NCBI RefSeq assembly: GCF_024868665.1
Contig: NC_079913.1
Span: 5,661,715 to 5,725,714 of the forward strand
Direction of reading: 5' to 3'
DNA from: Triplophysa rosa
Lineage: Eukaryota; Chordata; Actinopteri; Cypriniformes; Nemacheilidae
DNA length: 64,000 nt
In this document: positions 37,630 through 49,989 of the stretch, in pieces
Position numbering within the stretch: the first letter of the stretch is position 1
How the letters are laid out: each line of letters begins with the position of its first letter
Made by a program: the position numbers and the translations under genes
Notes under the pieces: model-generated
The model's input: the letters and a program-made list of their open reading frames with translations, nothing else
Databases searched by the model: none
Told to the model about the DNA's origin: nothing

Positions 37630-38032
37630 TTAAAGGAATGGATCACCCAAAAATGAAAATCTTGTCATTTACTCATCCTCATGGAAGATTATTTTTTATT
37701 TTAGGAAAAAGGTTTGCTTACAATGAAAGCTACTGTGTCATGCAATGTGAGACGATATGAAAAAAGTGCGTCAGACATATGAATTTTTGGTGCTTTTATA
37801 ATGTGATTATTCTGCAATAGTGTTCAGCAATTCTGCATCTGTGTTCAAGGGAAAAAAATATTAGCATTAAAGTCTGGAATGACATGATTTAGTAAATAAT
37901 GGCAGAATTTTCATTGCTGGATAAACCATTCATTTAATAAGTTTGCAGGATGCTAAGACATTCATTTTACTTGAGTAAATGCTAAGATTAAATTGCTTGA
38001 GCAAATGATTTTTGGGTGACCTATTCCTTTAA
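37630..38032. mobile_element. TTAA-type MITE copy 6
   Basis: Ends TTAAAGGAATGGATCACCCA and TTTTTGGGTGACCTATTCC followed by TTTAA. TTAA is present at both boundaries. The interior is longer (about 400 bases) and diverged. Confidence 0.88.
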
Positions 38033-38239
38033 GACTGCTTTAAGATTTAATAATCACACATGGCGCATATGGCGCTGGTCTATTGTTTTTAAATAATTGA
38101 ATCTCAGCACAACTTTTGAACTAGCACAGATCGTATTTTGTATGTAAAAGGTACATTATAGGTAGAAACGTGCAAAGAAAAACACATTAAAATCAATACA
38201 AATTATAGTGTTACACTCTAAAAAAGGATTTGGTAAATA

Positions 38240-38940
38240 GGAGCGCACTTTAAAGCATTCTTGTTTACAGTGCCGTCCAAGTTCGCGAAGCATCTAGCTG
38301 TGGGTCGTTCATTTATTCATGTCGTTTTCTTTGAATATTCACAGTGATCATCTGCAGAGACTCATTGGTTGTCTCCCGAGCAATGGCCGAAGACGAGAGA
38401 GAAAGACCAGCGGCAGTTAATTATTAAAAATGTCAAAAATAATCACCAACTCCCTACAAACCTGAGCTGTCATCAAACCTGTGGCGTTAGAGTTTTATTC
38501 AGCAGGTCAAAAGCACCGTATGGAAGCTGCTGACAACACAGACTTGTGAATGAATTGAAATGGCACAGAGGCTTGATAAATGATGGGTAAAACATGACCT
38601 CCATCCAACCGATGTATGTCATAACTGAAAACTACTTTCACCTCTATTTTCCTTGCTTTGTGTGCGAGATGTTCCAAGGTGGCCTCATTTAAATCTCAAG
38701 GCCGTCATGGCCAACGAATACTATAGGACGTATGGAATCTTAATAATGTTTTTTCACTATAAGCTTAAAAGCATTTTTATGAAAGCAATTCATCTCTCGT
38801 TTAAATGCCATGGGAGATTATTTAGCCGCACGATTGTGTCTTTTCAACCGCCTTTGTTGAGTTTATTGTCCTGTTTTCTTAAGACTAGTGTATTTTCTTG
38901 AAAGTCAGATCAAATTTTTAATGAATGACAAGCGGTTACA
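38240..38940. other. Candidate conserved non-coding element
   Basis: Complex sequence with GCAGTTAATTATTAAAAATG near 38413 and GTTTAAATGCCATGG near 38799. An 82-codon frame (38653-38901) has no domain. Confidence 0.33.
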
Positions 38941-38983
38941 ATGCTTCACAATTGTATTCCAAGACAGACGTGAAATGAGCTTA

Positions 38984-39205
38984 TTAAAGGGACAGTTCAC
39001 CTAAAAATGAGAATGAAGAAATTATGAAAAATTGTCATCATTTACTCACCCTCATGTTGCTTCAAATCTGTATGACTTGCTTTCCTCTGTGGAGCACGAA
39101 AGGAGATGTTAGGCAGAATGTGAGTGACCGACAGCCTCAGTCACCATTCACTTTAATTGTAAAAAAATATCCTTTGGAACTACATGTACATGAAAACTTG
39201 TTTAC
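38984..39205. mobile_element. TTAA-type MITE copy 7 (left half)
   Basis: The left end TTAAAGGGACAGTTCACCTA is intact and the sequence follows the family to CAGTCACCATTCACTTTAAT. The right half is missing and the next copy begins directly after. Confidence 0.87.
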
Positions 39206-39504
39206 TTAAAGTGAAAGTTCACCCAAAAATCATCATTCACTCATTTCAAACCTTTATGACTTTTTTTTCGCCGAACACGAAAGAAGATATTTTGAAGAAA
39301 GTTGGTAACCGAAGAGCACTGGCCCCCATTGACTTCTATAGTATGGATACAAAACCAATGCAAGTGAATGGGGGCCAGTTAACAACTATCTTCAAAATAT
39401 CTTCTTTTGTGTTCTGCAGAAGAAAAAGTCATTCAGGTTTGAAATGCCAAGAGGGTGAGTAAACGACGACAGAATGTTTATTTTGGGGTGAACTTTCGCT
39501 TTAA
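39206..39504. mobile_element. TTAA-type MITE copy 8 (full length)
   Basis: Starts TTAAAGTGAAAGTTCACCC and ends GGGGTGAACTTTCGCTTTAA, with flanking TTAA. Internal GGCCCCCATTGACTTCTAT and AGTGAATGGGGGCCAG form a further inverted pair, so the whole element can fold into a hairpin. Confidence 0.95.
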
Positions 39505-40730
39505 GTGACATTATTTTAACCCTTGACGTAATATCCAAGAGCATTATTTTCTGTTTGGGTGCACATTTCAATATATTTAAACATAGCGCACATTATACTT
39601 CGACTAAATAAAAAGGCCTCTCTCTGCCTCTTGCTCTCTCCACTTAAATTCAATAAAAAGAGAGACAGCAACAGAGACAAAAAGAGAGTGAGAGGGATTC
39701 AAACCAACATTTTCAGTACGAGAAGGGGCAATTAAAATACCACATTTATATGATGTTCCCTATTCAATAAGCGCGAGAAAAGAATCAGTCCATGTGTCGC
39801 TCCATCCAGTTATCTTGTTCAAGTGCATCCACTGAAAGCAAAACTAATGGAATTCTGTGCGGTGGGCTGTCTGCCGTTTTCTGATCACTAGAAGATTGCA
39901 CTATTGACCAAATGTCAGGCACAGAGAAATGCAATGATTGAATAAAAGAGTATACATAATCGAAGCCGAGAACTCTGCCAGGGCCGCCTTCTGTTGCTCC
40001 TCTAACTACACCCTGGGAAATTCTAAAAAAAATCATTACCCCTCTCTGCCCCCCATCACCACACACACTGCTGTCATGCTGCCTCCCTTCTCTCGTGATG
40101 CTCTCTTGAAATGCTATTTGTTTTTCTCATTAAAAGCAAATTTTAAATGTCTCTCTCTCTCATGCACACACACACACACATACATTCCTATGCATTTCTG
40201 CTCGGTTGTCAACAAACTTTGAATCTGTCTGAGAACGTGTTATGAAATATTCTGGGCTCAAATGAATGCGCTTTTACTTCAGGAGGACTGAGATGAAGAT
40301 GACAGAGGGCCTCGGAGTATTTAGATCAGTACCAGATTGGTCACAGGGAGGAAATGTGGGTGTTGACCCCAGGAGACCAATACACCCCCATCCCCCCCAA
40401 AAACATAACTCACATCTAAGGGGAAGGAGGGGGCAGCTAACAGATTAAATTCTGATTAGGAGGAAGACGCCTCAAGGAATTTATTGGTCACTTGAGAGTC
40501 TTGAGAGTGATGTTCTACCAGTTTGACACCTGCTTGAACATGCTAATGATTCTGTTGCATTTATAAATGCAACACAAATGTGGCAAATGAAAAATGCATT
40601 TCCTCATAAAGGAGATTTTTCTTCGACTTCTGTTTCAAAGTGATCCAAATCTGTCAGAGGTTAAATAAATTACATCTTCTAAAGGGAAGGAATGGATTTG
40701 TTTGCCCTGTGTATTAAATGTATTCTGTAA
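39505..40730. other. Intergenic sequence
   Basis: Purine-rich patch at about 39650-39700 and a (CA)n run at about 40164-40180. Bases 39750-40110 are complex and may be conserved. No gene recognised. Confidence 0.42.
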
Positions 40731-40732
40731 GA

Positions 40733-40880
40733 GTGCTTTCGCACCGGAGCTTTTGGTGCCAAACTGAGCCGGCAGGTTTGTTCGGTTGGCGTGAAACTGG
40801 TTTTCTGAACTCGGGTGGGCGTCGCATTGGCGAACCGCAGGAGTCTATTCTAATTTCGCAGGCGCGAACTGCAAACAATT
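40733..40880. mobile_element. Relic of a hAT-type repeat
   Basis: GTGCTTTCGCACCGGAGCTT followed by GGTTTGTTCGG and CGTGAAACTGG resembles the end of fish hAT MITEs as I remember them. The opposite end was not located. Confidence 0.35.
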
Positions 40881-40884
40881 GTTA

Positions 40885-41325
40885 AAATTATTGACATGTA
40901 ATTTGCATCTTTGCACGCTCCTGGTCGTACTCATTAGCATGATGTTGTTGTCTTTTTGGAAAGCAGCGTGCATTGTTCTACTTATGCAATACATCTGTTG
41001 CAGTAAAATAAGTAAAGTTTTGGGTAGTAAATTCAACTAAAGACTAAAGCATGAATAAAACAGTGAAATTACCCAGAGTAATTCATTAGTTAGCAAACGT
41101 TCACCTGTTAAGACCCAAAAATAAACAGCAGGGGAGGGACAGGGGGTGGAGTCAACCCCGGGTACAGACCAAATAACCAAACTAAGTGAGCAAGACATTC
41201 AAAAAAGCGACGTGCAAACTAATATTTGTTAAATGTGGACTTTGGTTGCACCTGTGCACACACAGAAACACTTCAGACCCCCCCCCCACACATACACGCA
41301 TGCAATTATTGCACGCAATTACATC
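40885..41325. other. Intergenic sequence with a poly-C run
   Basis: ACCCCCCCCCCACACATAC lies near 41278-41296. Nothing else recognised. Confidence 0.45.
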
Positions 41326-41329
41326 TAAA

Positions 41330-41900
41330 TGCACTAAAATGATTGACTGAACCAAGTGAAGGGCATTTGCTTTTTGTGAACCGTGACAATCTGAGAGGTT
41401 TCGAATCCTTTTTATCAGGAGGCCCAGGTAATGATGAAGGCACGGGATCCATTCAGAATTCTCATTTACAGCTAGGAGAGGATGGCCCCATCTGTTCTGT
41501 GGCAAGGCCCCTTCCAGCAATCTTTGATATCACTGAACGCTATTAGCCGAGGAAGAGGCTGGGCTAATGGACCTTTAAGAGCTCATTTATTTGAAGCAAT
41601 TATTTTGAGCCGACCCCTTTTTCGGAGTTGAGCATTGCCCTAGCAAACGGCAAGATTATGCCGTGTTTGGAGGAGAATGCATTTGAGTGAAGGACACGAG
41701 GAACTGGAGACGAGAATGAAACTCATTTCACCGAGGCAGAGTGGAGACCCACAAACAAGTGTTCAATGTACCCTGGTGTCAACTAATGATAGAAGAACAG
41801 GCGGGCATGCCACCCCGCAGCCAAAATGGTGCCAAATACGTTACGGCTAAAATCTACAGTGATTTTACTGCGGTAAGTCGTCAGCAATTATATTGTGCAT
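41330..41900. other. Candidate conserved non-coding element
   Basis: Complex, GC-balanced stretch with GAAGCAATTATTTTGAGCC near 41594. Frames of 60-70 codons on the plus strand have no domain. Confidence 0.33.
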
Positions 41901-43150
41901 TTCTAAATTCAAGAAATCTAGAAAGATGAACAGGAATTATTTCAGCACGGCAACAGATAACAACGGAAAACTGTCCAAGACGAGGCAAAAAAATTCAGGA
42001 CAAGTTTATAATATTCAGAAGCACAGGTTTGAACCTGTTTTCCAACCAAACCTTGCAATAGAGAGAAAGAAAAACAATCCAGAAAAGGAAGAAACTGAGT
42101 CAGCAGTGTTGCCTCAAAGTGGACCAGGCCTTCACATCAAAATGGAGATTGAAGTGCTCAAAGGCGGCAAACGTGTGTCTTCTACGGCACGAAGGCATTA
42201 ATACAGAAGATGTTCTACTGTGGAGTGATTCTTCGGCTGGTTATGACTCCAGTTATGTTTACAGACCACTAGGGGTGCTTGTTGTTGTGATGGATGGATC
42301 TCACATACTTTCAGATTGCAAAAAAATATGTAGGTTCTGATTTCCATTTTACTCATATACTGACAATGCATAACATCAAAAAAGAGCTGTCAAAGAGTCC
42401 TACAAAGATGGTATAACATGCTAAAGTGTGAACAAAACTTTTACAAATGTTATTTTTATTATAATGATTAATCACTATTGAAATGGGCATATACTGTATT
42501 TGTTCACACGTTAAATGAATGTCAACATTATAGTTGCATTCACCTTTTCTCCCATGTGTCCCATTAAATCTGTGTCTGCAAGACAGAAACATGTGCATAC
42601 TTAAAATATTTACAATGCAGTCGATAAAGTAAATTACCAACGTAATTCAGTGAAATAGCTGAGCGTAACAAACTACAAAAAAGTGTGTTCGTGAAGCGAA
42701 ACAAAAAGTCATGTTGCACGTTTTGTGTTCCGGGACCTTTTCTTTTTTGCAACACATGGAGAATCTCACATTCAGTTTTCGACTTTCAAAATTCGCCAGA
42801 AAGAACACTTGGTCCCTAGCTGCACATAAATATCTCCTCCTCTCTCCCTTATGACGGCGGTGCATTTGAGAATCACTCAGCTAGGATATGAGACCTAAAA
42901 CTGAGAGAACATCACAATGGCTTCGATAGATGCCATTCCCCAAGTAAAAAGATCAATCGGACCTTTTATCGTTACGCGTCTTTCATTGAACGTTTCAATC
43001 TTCCAAATACAGACAAGCTGTGAAATTCAGTTTAACCTCCTTTTTCTTAAGTTTGTGCGAGTTTGTGATATGCTTTGTACTCTTTTGAAACGGGTACATC
43101 CACTTCTTGCCAACCTTATTTTTATGTGTTATTTTTTTCACCTTAGCTGT
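41900..43150. other. Intergenic sequence
   Basis: AT-rich with several short frames (up to 102 codons) lacking domains. No repeat boundary recognised. Confidence 0.42.
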
Positions 43151-43159
43151 ATTCTGAGA

Positions 43160-43640
43160 TCAGACAATGAGCAGGTGATGCAATATTGCGGCCTGGCGGA
43201 CTCGGTAATGTAGTCAATGGTATAAGTCCTGCTGCAATTTAAAACTGCTTATCCGAGCTGAATCCAAATGGGAAATCACTCCCAAACAGTTTTCTCTTAT
43301 AAGCACTCGTCAGGGCTTAGCCAGGGTGGTGTTCATCTCCTCACAGAGGATGCGCAAATCGCTTTAGTAAAAAAAAGTTGAAGGCCTCATGAGCCATTTG
43401 ATGAGACGCCAGCGCGCAGGCCTCAGTTTCCTGCCTTCAATTTGGTGGGCACGACGCCGCGGATGTGCATCCACTTCCATTTTCAATATTGCTTCTCCTA
43501 TCATGACGAAAAAGAATCCTCAAAGACACAAAGCTTTATATTGGAAAATAATGGGCCGAGCGCGGGTCCTGCGCAGGGAAGGCTTAACTAACCGAGCCAC
43601 GCGGTCCCACTACGCCAGATTACTTTTTCCTCTTTTAGGT
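43160..43640. other. Candidate conserved non-coding element
   Basis: Complex sequence with a CpG-rich section near 43440-43600. A 92-codon frame (43389-43667) is Arg-rich and without a domain. Confidence 0.32.
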
Positions 43641-43644
43641 CTAC

Positions 43645-43925
43645 GGCTTCGTTCACGCCGCATGTAAATTCGATTTGGTTTTCAAATCGGATCTTAAGGA
43701 ACGGCGTACGTGCTGTCGTTTTGCAAGGGATAAAATCTGATCCGTTTGTTCGGACAGTGTAGTTAATATCCGTCGCGACTACAATGGTTGCCATAGTAAT
43801 GATGTCATCGTGAGACTTTTTGAGTATAGCTACCGATCTGGAAAGAGAGGACGGAAAACTGGAAAACATGATGTTATATACCCGTTACATTCAGAACCAC
43901 TGAAACGCAAATCCAATTTAAAAAA
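43645..43925. mobile_element. Possible decayed hAT-type repeat
   Basis: GTTCACGCCGCATGTAAATT at the left and GAAACGCAAATCCAATTTA at the right recall fish hAT MITE ends. The inverted match is weak, so the call is tentative. Confidence 0.25.
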
Positions 43926-44039
43926 GAAATGAATGGAAATTAAACCTCACATGGATGTTTGTACACATCAGATGTCATGTGTTTGCTGCTCAGGCAAGCT
44001 AAACAGCTTAGGATCTGACATCTTGCTGTCTGCCTGAAC

Positions 44040-44800
44040 AAAGATCCATTCTGTTCATCTGCCATTAGAGTCTCTACGTGAAAAAGATGCCACAATGCCT
44101 GATCAGAAACGTTTCAGATCCAGCCGAGCAAGACGCTCTACCTCAGACTCTTCATAGGTTATAATTCTGTGTGTTTGAAGAAGGAGCACCGCCTGTGTTT
44201 AGATCAGGCTACTGTGAAGATGCGTCGAAACTATCTCGACTAATGGGGCGAGATGTGAAAGGAGGGAGTGTAAAACGCCTGTTTTTCCACCCCTCCCGAG
44301 AACAGGATCGGGTCTGATCATCACTAGAGGATTAGTAACTATTCCACCGGGTCCCCTGACATGCGAAATGAGCAGCCAATTAAAACTTGAAGGAGGGGAC
44401 TCTCGAGCTCCAGAAAAACACCAAAAGTGCGAGGGCCTCGTACATCACCCCAGTTTTCGTGGCTGTGTACTATATGAATCAGGGAAAAAAGCCTGAATGG
44501 GTGGCTTTGAACCAGCAAAAAAGGTTGAACTGCACGCCTAATTTGCAGCTTTATGCCAGAACACATTCACGTCAAGCTTACAGGGGGTTGTTACATGAGA
44601 AACCAAATTTTGAGAACAACAACAAATGCGTCGCGTCTGGCGGATGCCCTTTAAATGTTCTCTGTACTGGGGACTGCATGTATGTGACGGACAGACAGAC
44701 TGGATGGTTACTGAATATGGGGGATTTTGCTCGGAGGATGCTCTGCACTTAAGGCCCACCTATCAGAAAGCATTAGATAATTAGCAAGAGCCTTTGCAGA
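44040..44800. other. Candidate conserved non-coding element
   Basis: Complex, balanced sequence with several CATTAGA/CAATTAAAAC patches. A 122-codon frame (44387-44752) and overlapping minus frames lack domains. Confidence 0.34.
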
Positions 44801-44889
44801 AGCTAAAGCGCTCATTAGAGGAAAGCATGACTCTAGACCACCTACTTTTTCCTAGAACTAGGTAAACAGCCAAAACCTTTAAGCCTATG

Positions 44890-45475
44890 GCTTTTTGTAT
44901 GTATTCCAATACAATCTCATAGCAATTTGTAACTATTTTATAAGGTAGCTAATGCGTATGAATATTTATAGTTATATTTGTAGTTATTTTGTATTTCTAT
45001 TACATTTTGTTCATTTTATACTGTTTTTGTTGCTGTTACTTAAAGGTCATATTAAAGTGATAGTTCACCCCAAAATGAAAATTGTGTCATCGTTTACTCA
45101 CCCTCATGTCATTCCAAATCTGTATGACTTTCTTTCCTCTGCAGAAGACACAAGAAGATATTTTGAAGAATGTTGGTACCCAAACAACATTGGCCCCCAT
45201 TGACTTCCAGTGTATGGACACAAAACCACTATGACATTTCTCAAAATCTCTTATTTTGTGTTCCATAAAAGATAGAGTCAAAAACAGGTTTTGTACACCT
45301 TGAGGCTGAATAAATTAGGACAAATTTATTTTGGGGTGAACTATCCCTTTAAGGGGAGGGGCTTTATTCTAGCTTTTTTCTAAAACTTTGTACATGTTTG
45401 TACAATTTCCATCATCAGAATTCATACGAAATGGCCACCTCGTAAAACACTCAAGTTTTCGTGTCAGATCAGGTT
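44890..45475. mobile_element. Outer DNA element interrupted by a TTAA-type MITE
   Basis: On the left, CTATTTTATAAGGTAGCTAA then GCGTATGAAT corresponds to the reverse complement of the right, GTTTTACGAGGTGGCCATTT then CGTATGAAT, giving inverted ends. The MITE at 45052-45352 lies between them. The outermost ends are not exactly fixed. Confidence 0.5.
45052..45352. mobile_element. TTAA-type MITE copy 9 (full length, best preserved)
   Basis: Starts TTAAAGTGATAGTTCACCCC and ends GGGGTGAACTATCCCTTTAA with TTAA at both boundaries. The interior has the standard CACCCTCATGTCATTCC, GAAGATATTTTGAAGAATG and GGCCCCCATTGACTTCC blocks. Confidence 0.96.
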
Positions 45476-45523
45476 GTGTATTCTGAGTTTGGTGTTGCCA
45501 AATAGCTGCTCATTGTTGCAGTT

Positions 45524-45558
45524 TTATGATGTCACCAGCGTGTTATGATGTCACCAGC
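45524..45558. repeat. 16-bp direct repeat, two copies
   Basis: TTATGATGTCACCAGC occurs at 45524-45539 and again at 45543-45558 with a 3-base spacer. Each copy contains a CRE-like TGATGTCA. Confidence 0.95.
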
Positions 45559-45559
45559 C

Positions 45560-46095
45560 GCTGCTAAGTGAAATGCAAATAGTCGCTCTTACTTTTGTGA
45601 AATATGGCGATTTGCCATCTTAACTCGTCTCTAACTCAGGTCTGCACAAAAATTTGTTCTCTGAGAATCGGTCATTGAAAAGGCGGCAGTTGTCTTTGAG
45701 TCCTTTTTATACACCTCTAGTTTACATACCGGAGAACGAAAGTTAGTCAAGGTTGTATCAGAGAGCTTCTCTGTCAGGGTCCAAAAAATTAGTCAAATAA
45801 CGCCATCTAAAAGCCACTTTAGCTGATTTTTCTATTCAGTATTTCTCACATAGCCTTACCTTGAGAGCACTCAATAGTTTGGAAATAAGTGCATTGCTTT
45901 GACTATGTCTCGTTTAGCAAGTTAATGCGTGACGCCTATGCGTTCAGGAATCTGCCAAATTCGCAGGCCTCGCCACAGGTGAAGGTTAACGCTTCCCATT
46001 TAAATAGCAGAGGTAGGTGCTCAAAATGAGCCTATTGACGCTCGGAAAATTAATTTCTTGATAAGTATGTTTTGAAAAGCTCACCTAAATGCATT
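45560..46095. other. Intergenic sequence
   Basis: No gene or repeat boundary recognised. Confidence 0.45.
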
Positions 46096-46099
46096 GCGT

Positions 46100-46640
46100 C
46101 CATTCTCACGGCCAACATGAGTTTATACACTTACCGCCGCCATCCAATCTCGATTTTGTAATGAGGCCATTGTAAGCGCATGCGTTTAGTTCATTTCGAG
46201 GACCCACCCCGCGTGTTTCTGAGTCAATTAACGCTGGGAAAGAGAATGAGCTAGAGGCTAATGGCACTAAACAGAGAGGTGATGTCCTTCGATGTTTCGA
46301 ATAAAAGGAGAGACGGTACAAATGTCAAAGCAGATGGAGAACGGGTTGTGTACTGATCAAGGTTTAGCCCTCCCTCCTTGAATCGCAGGCTTAATTATTT
46401 TACGAAATGGCACACCGCTGATCTCAGATCAATGTAAAAGGCCGACTTTTACGGTAGCAACACCGTGTCATTACGTTGACTGGCGCGTGTGGGCGGGAAA
46501 TGGCGGCGCGAGCGCTCGAGAACATCAGTGACATCAATCATTGCTTCATCTTGCCAATTAGCGCTCCCAGATATACACGCAGATGAAATCAGAGCTTCAT
46601 CTAACTGACTGACAGACTGTGAGATCAAGCCCAGCCCCCA
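46100..46640. other. Candidate conserved non-coding element
   Basis: Complex sequence with GAGTCAATTAACGC (near 46222), GCTTAATTATTT (near 46390) and GCCAATTAGCGC (near 46553) cores and a CpG-rich patch at 46480-46520. Possible enhancer. Confidence 0.38.
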
Positions 46641-46644
46641 AACA

Positions 46645-47150
46645 GCATCATCAGTGCCAAAACTTTACAACAAGATGTCTGGTTTGTTTCTTGGGCCTCT
46701 GCTGTCATTCTTCGGCGAGATTAATATTTTGACTTTTTTTATTTGCCATCGAGACGAAATGGATCTGATCAAGCCAAAGATTCAACACTTTGCGAGCTTA
46801 AACATACATATTGCCACACGTTTTGTAATTTACCATCACTCCACGCTTTTCCAGTCACAACGAAAAGCAAGGTTAAGTGCATATGCCCTCCTTATTTCAT
46901 CACCAGCCTGCCATTGACTCTCTGTTTTCAAATATGTTCGTTGTCTGTGGACGCAGGGCTGTGATACCGTACATGCGCTTTACGCACGACAGATGGCATG
47001 GTGCTAGTTCGTATGAATATTTAAAAGATTGCAATTTTATATTTAGGGTGTGGAATAAAAAAGGAACATGCAGACAAAGAATATATTACAGTTTACTAAA
47101 TTATAAGTGATGGCTGGCTAAATATACAGCATTTCTGTATATTTTGTCAT
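46645..47150. other. Intergenic sequence
   Basis: Short overlapping plus-strand frames (up to 87 codons) lack domains. Confidence 0.42.
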
Positions 47151-47153
47151 TCA

Positions 47154-47425
47154 TTAAAGGGACACTTTACCCAAAAATAAAACATCTCTCATAATTTACC
47201 CATCCTCGACGGGTTCCAAATCTGTATAAATTTCTTTATTTTGATGAACACAGAGAAAGATATTTGGAAGAATGCTTGTAACCAAACAGTTCTTGGCCAC
47301 CATTGACTACCATAGTAGGAGAAATGACAATGGTAGTCAAAAGTGCCCCAGAACTGTTTGCTTTCCCACATTCTTCAAAATATCTTATTTTCTGTTCAAC
47401 AGAAAGAAATCTATAAAGCATTTTT
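47154..47425. mobile_element. TTAA-type MITE copy 10 (right end lost)
   Basis: Left end TTAAAGGGACACTTTACCCA. The centre holds an inverted pair, CAGTTCTTGGCCACCATTG and ACAATGGTAGTCAAAAGTG-type, with CCAAACAGTTCT and AGAACTGTTTGC. Sequence after 47425 no longer follows the family. Confidence 0.82.
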
Positions 47426-47429
47426 TCCT

Positions 47430-48235
47430 ACTATATTATATCATATATTCTGAACAGACTCCAAAGCTAAAGACAGCGAGAATCCAAACAGCTTCACTCA
47501 TGCAAACTCTTGAAACTAAAGCTGTTCGCCTGTATCGTACAGCAAGCAACCACAATGCTTGTTAAAAGCAGTTCCGTGTAGCACATAAACTAGAGGTTCC
47601 ATCGCAAGCAAGCCTCCATTTTACTGTCAACCGATGCTCAGCATTGCAATCAGGGATTGTCGGCAAGAGATTAAAAGATATTTTCCTCTTCAGGCGGAGT
47701 AAATTGGTTTTGGATTAAGGCTGATTGATTGCCGCGGAGGTATACGGCAGTCTGTTTGAAATGCTTAGTTCCAAACACACAAGTCATTTCAGCCAAGCTA
47801 CTCAAGGAAATCATGCTAGATGGAATCGATAGATATTGTGTAGCAGGTACCGGTATTGCCCAGGGTTATCATTAAAGGCTTGTAAAAATATTATTCAAAG
47901 GTTCATCTTGTGGTTTTTGAAAACGTGCATGTCTTTGCGTTTGGTATTACACTCGTCGGGCGCGGTCAGGTTTTATTGACTGTAAAAGGTCTCTTGTGAT
48001 GGAAGGTTTAATAGGAAAGCGTAACGGTGACCTCCAAAACTGCAACATGACCTGGAAGCTCAAGTGTCAAAAAAACAACAAAACAATTATTGCAGAAATA
48101 AAAAGATGGATTTGGGATCTGTTACCTGGCTTTATAAGAAATACTGTAACTTGAAGCATATTTGGTGAAAGACAAACTAGCTGTAGAGTTTACAGTTACA
48201 GGAGATACCAAGCTCATGGTTGTTTCTTGTGTGCA
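47430..48235. other. Intergenic sequence
   Basis: Bases 47600-47900 are complex; nothing recognised. Confidence 0.42.
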
Positions 48236-48237
48236 AC

Positions 48238-48449
48238 TTAAAGGGATAGCTCACCCCAAAATGAAAATTTGTTGATCATTTACTCATCCTCACGACATTC
48301 CAAACCTGTGTGACTTTATTAATTCTGCACAACACAAAAAGATTGATATTTGAAAGAACATTGGTAGCCAACCAACATTGGCCTCCTTTGACTTGTATGA
48401 ACACAAAACCACGGAGACATTTTACAAAATATTGAACTATCCCTTCAAT
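48238..48449. mobile_element. TTAA-type MITE copy 11 (internally deleted)
   Basis: Left end TTAAAGGGATAGCTCACCCC; right end TTGAACTATCCCTTCAA. The right half is mostly deleted after ACACAAAACCACGGAGAC. Confidence 0.9.
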
Positions 48450-48499
48450 CTTTGAAAAACGTAACATTTATTTCAAACATAATGGCATCCTAACGAGCA

Positions 48500-49240
48500 T
48501 AATTTAAGTAATAAGAGGTTCCACGGGCAGTCACAGATTAAAACGTACTGAACTACCTACTTAAAACCCGCCTTTAGGCAATTCAGAAAGGCAACAGTGT
48601 CATGTTGCTCTTGAATTTTGCAGCTCTCAGGCCGGACCTTCTAAATGAATAGCTGTTTGAATTAAGTAATTTCCATCTATTCCCTCTGCGACAATATGAG
48701 GGGACGGCATCTTTTGGTCTGGGTGTTCTTAAACTTCAGAAGTGTCCACCGCAGGCCCATTACTAAAGATGATTCTTTAGACTTGCCGGAAAGAGTCTCT
48801 ATTGTTCGCTTTAGTTTCTCTCTGCCCAAAACTAAAATTGGTCTACAGGGCAGAAAGAGTGAGGTTGGTACAAAAATTGTCATTAGAAGCTGGGCATCCC
48901 TTGACCTCAGCTGAGGGTCACCAACCTAAAGCAATTACTGAGTGTATCTTTAAGGAGAGGCCCTTGTGGTTGTTAGCGCAAAGTTGCACATGTCCTTCTG
49001 TGTCCGTCGGGATTGGAGAACTCTGGGAATTAGATTGCGTGTGAACTTGTACCAGAGTCTGCATGTGCTGAATAGATTGTAAGGGCCCGTATGTAATTAG
49101 GGATAACCTAGTTTGGGATTTTGAAAAGTGTAAGGAACAGATGACAGGGAATGCTAGGATAAGAACATAAAGGTGGTCCGTAGCCTGCTGAATATCAGCG
49201 GGACCACAATTAAGCGGAGCTATAAAGATGGATATAAAAT
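48500..49240. other. Candidate conserved non-coding element
   Basis: Complex sequence with GAATTAAGTAATTTCC near 48659, GTATGTAATTAGGG near 49089 and CACAATTAAGCGG near 49206. Frames of up to 109 codons on either strand have no domain. Confidence 0.33.
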
Positions 49241-49489
49241 ACCACATGGCAAGGCACCTGGAAACTAAAACAAACTATACGATGATCACAGGCGATACAT
49301 ACTAAATAGATCAAGACAGGTCGAAAATTTGCAAAACACAGCCAAACCTGTGATTAGTCCCATAAATGAGAAGTCATTTTTAAAAATAACACTTGTTATA
49401 AATAATATTTATGGATATAAGTCTTTTCTCCATGCCAAAGAGTAAGGCCATATTTATATTGTATCTTTACAGGTGAGACACTGAAACTC

Positions 49490-49705
49490 TTAAAGGAATG
49501 GTTCACCCAAAAATGAAAATGTTGTCATCATTTGCTCACCCTCCAAGTTGTTACAAACCTGTATACATTTCTTTGTTGTGCTGAATACAAGTAAAATTAT
49601 TTTAATGAAGGCTTGTAACTAGGGACACCACTGACTCCCATAGTAGTTTTTTGTCCTACTCTGGGAGTCATGGGTGACCCATTTTTGGGTGAACTATTCC
49701 TTTAA
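49490..49705. mobile_element. TTAA-type MITE copy 12 (short form)
   Basis: Starts TTAAAGGAATGGTTCACCCA and ends TTTTTGGGTGAACTATTCC followed by TTTAA. The centre contains the inverted pair ACTGACTCCCATAGTAG and CTACTCTGGGAGTCAT. Confidence 0.93.
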
Positions 49706-49989
49706 GAACTTTAATTGCATTACCCCTGCCCTTCGACATCAACCACTATAGCACATGTCTGTAAAATAAAAGATACATCTGTGCAAACAAAGTGAACTTT
49801 ATATACATTACAACTAAACAAATCTCAGTATTTGCACTCTTCGGTCGCAATCTACTTCTTACTTCGGTCACAATCTTACTACACTTTTCTTTTTCTATGT
49901 GTTTTTTTGCACACTTCGCAAACTGCTCTAGAAATATTTGCCCAGAGATGACTGGCACCACCCCAGCTTTCTCCTCTCCACGTTTGACG

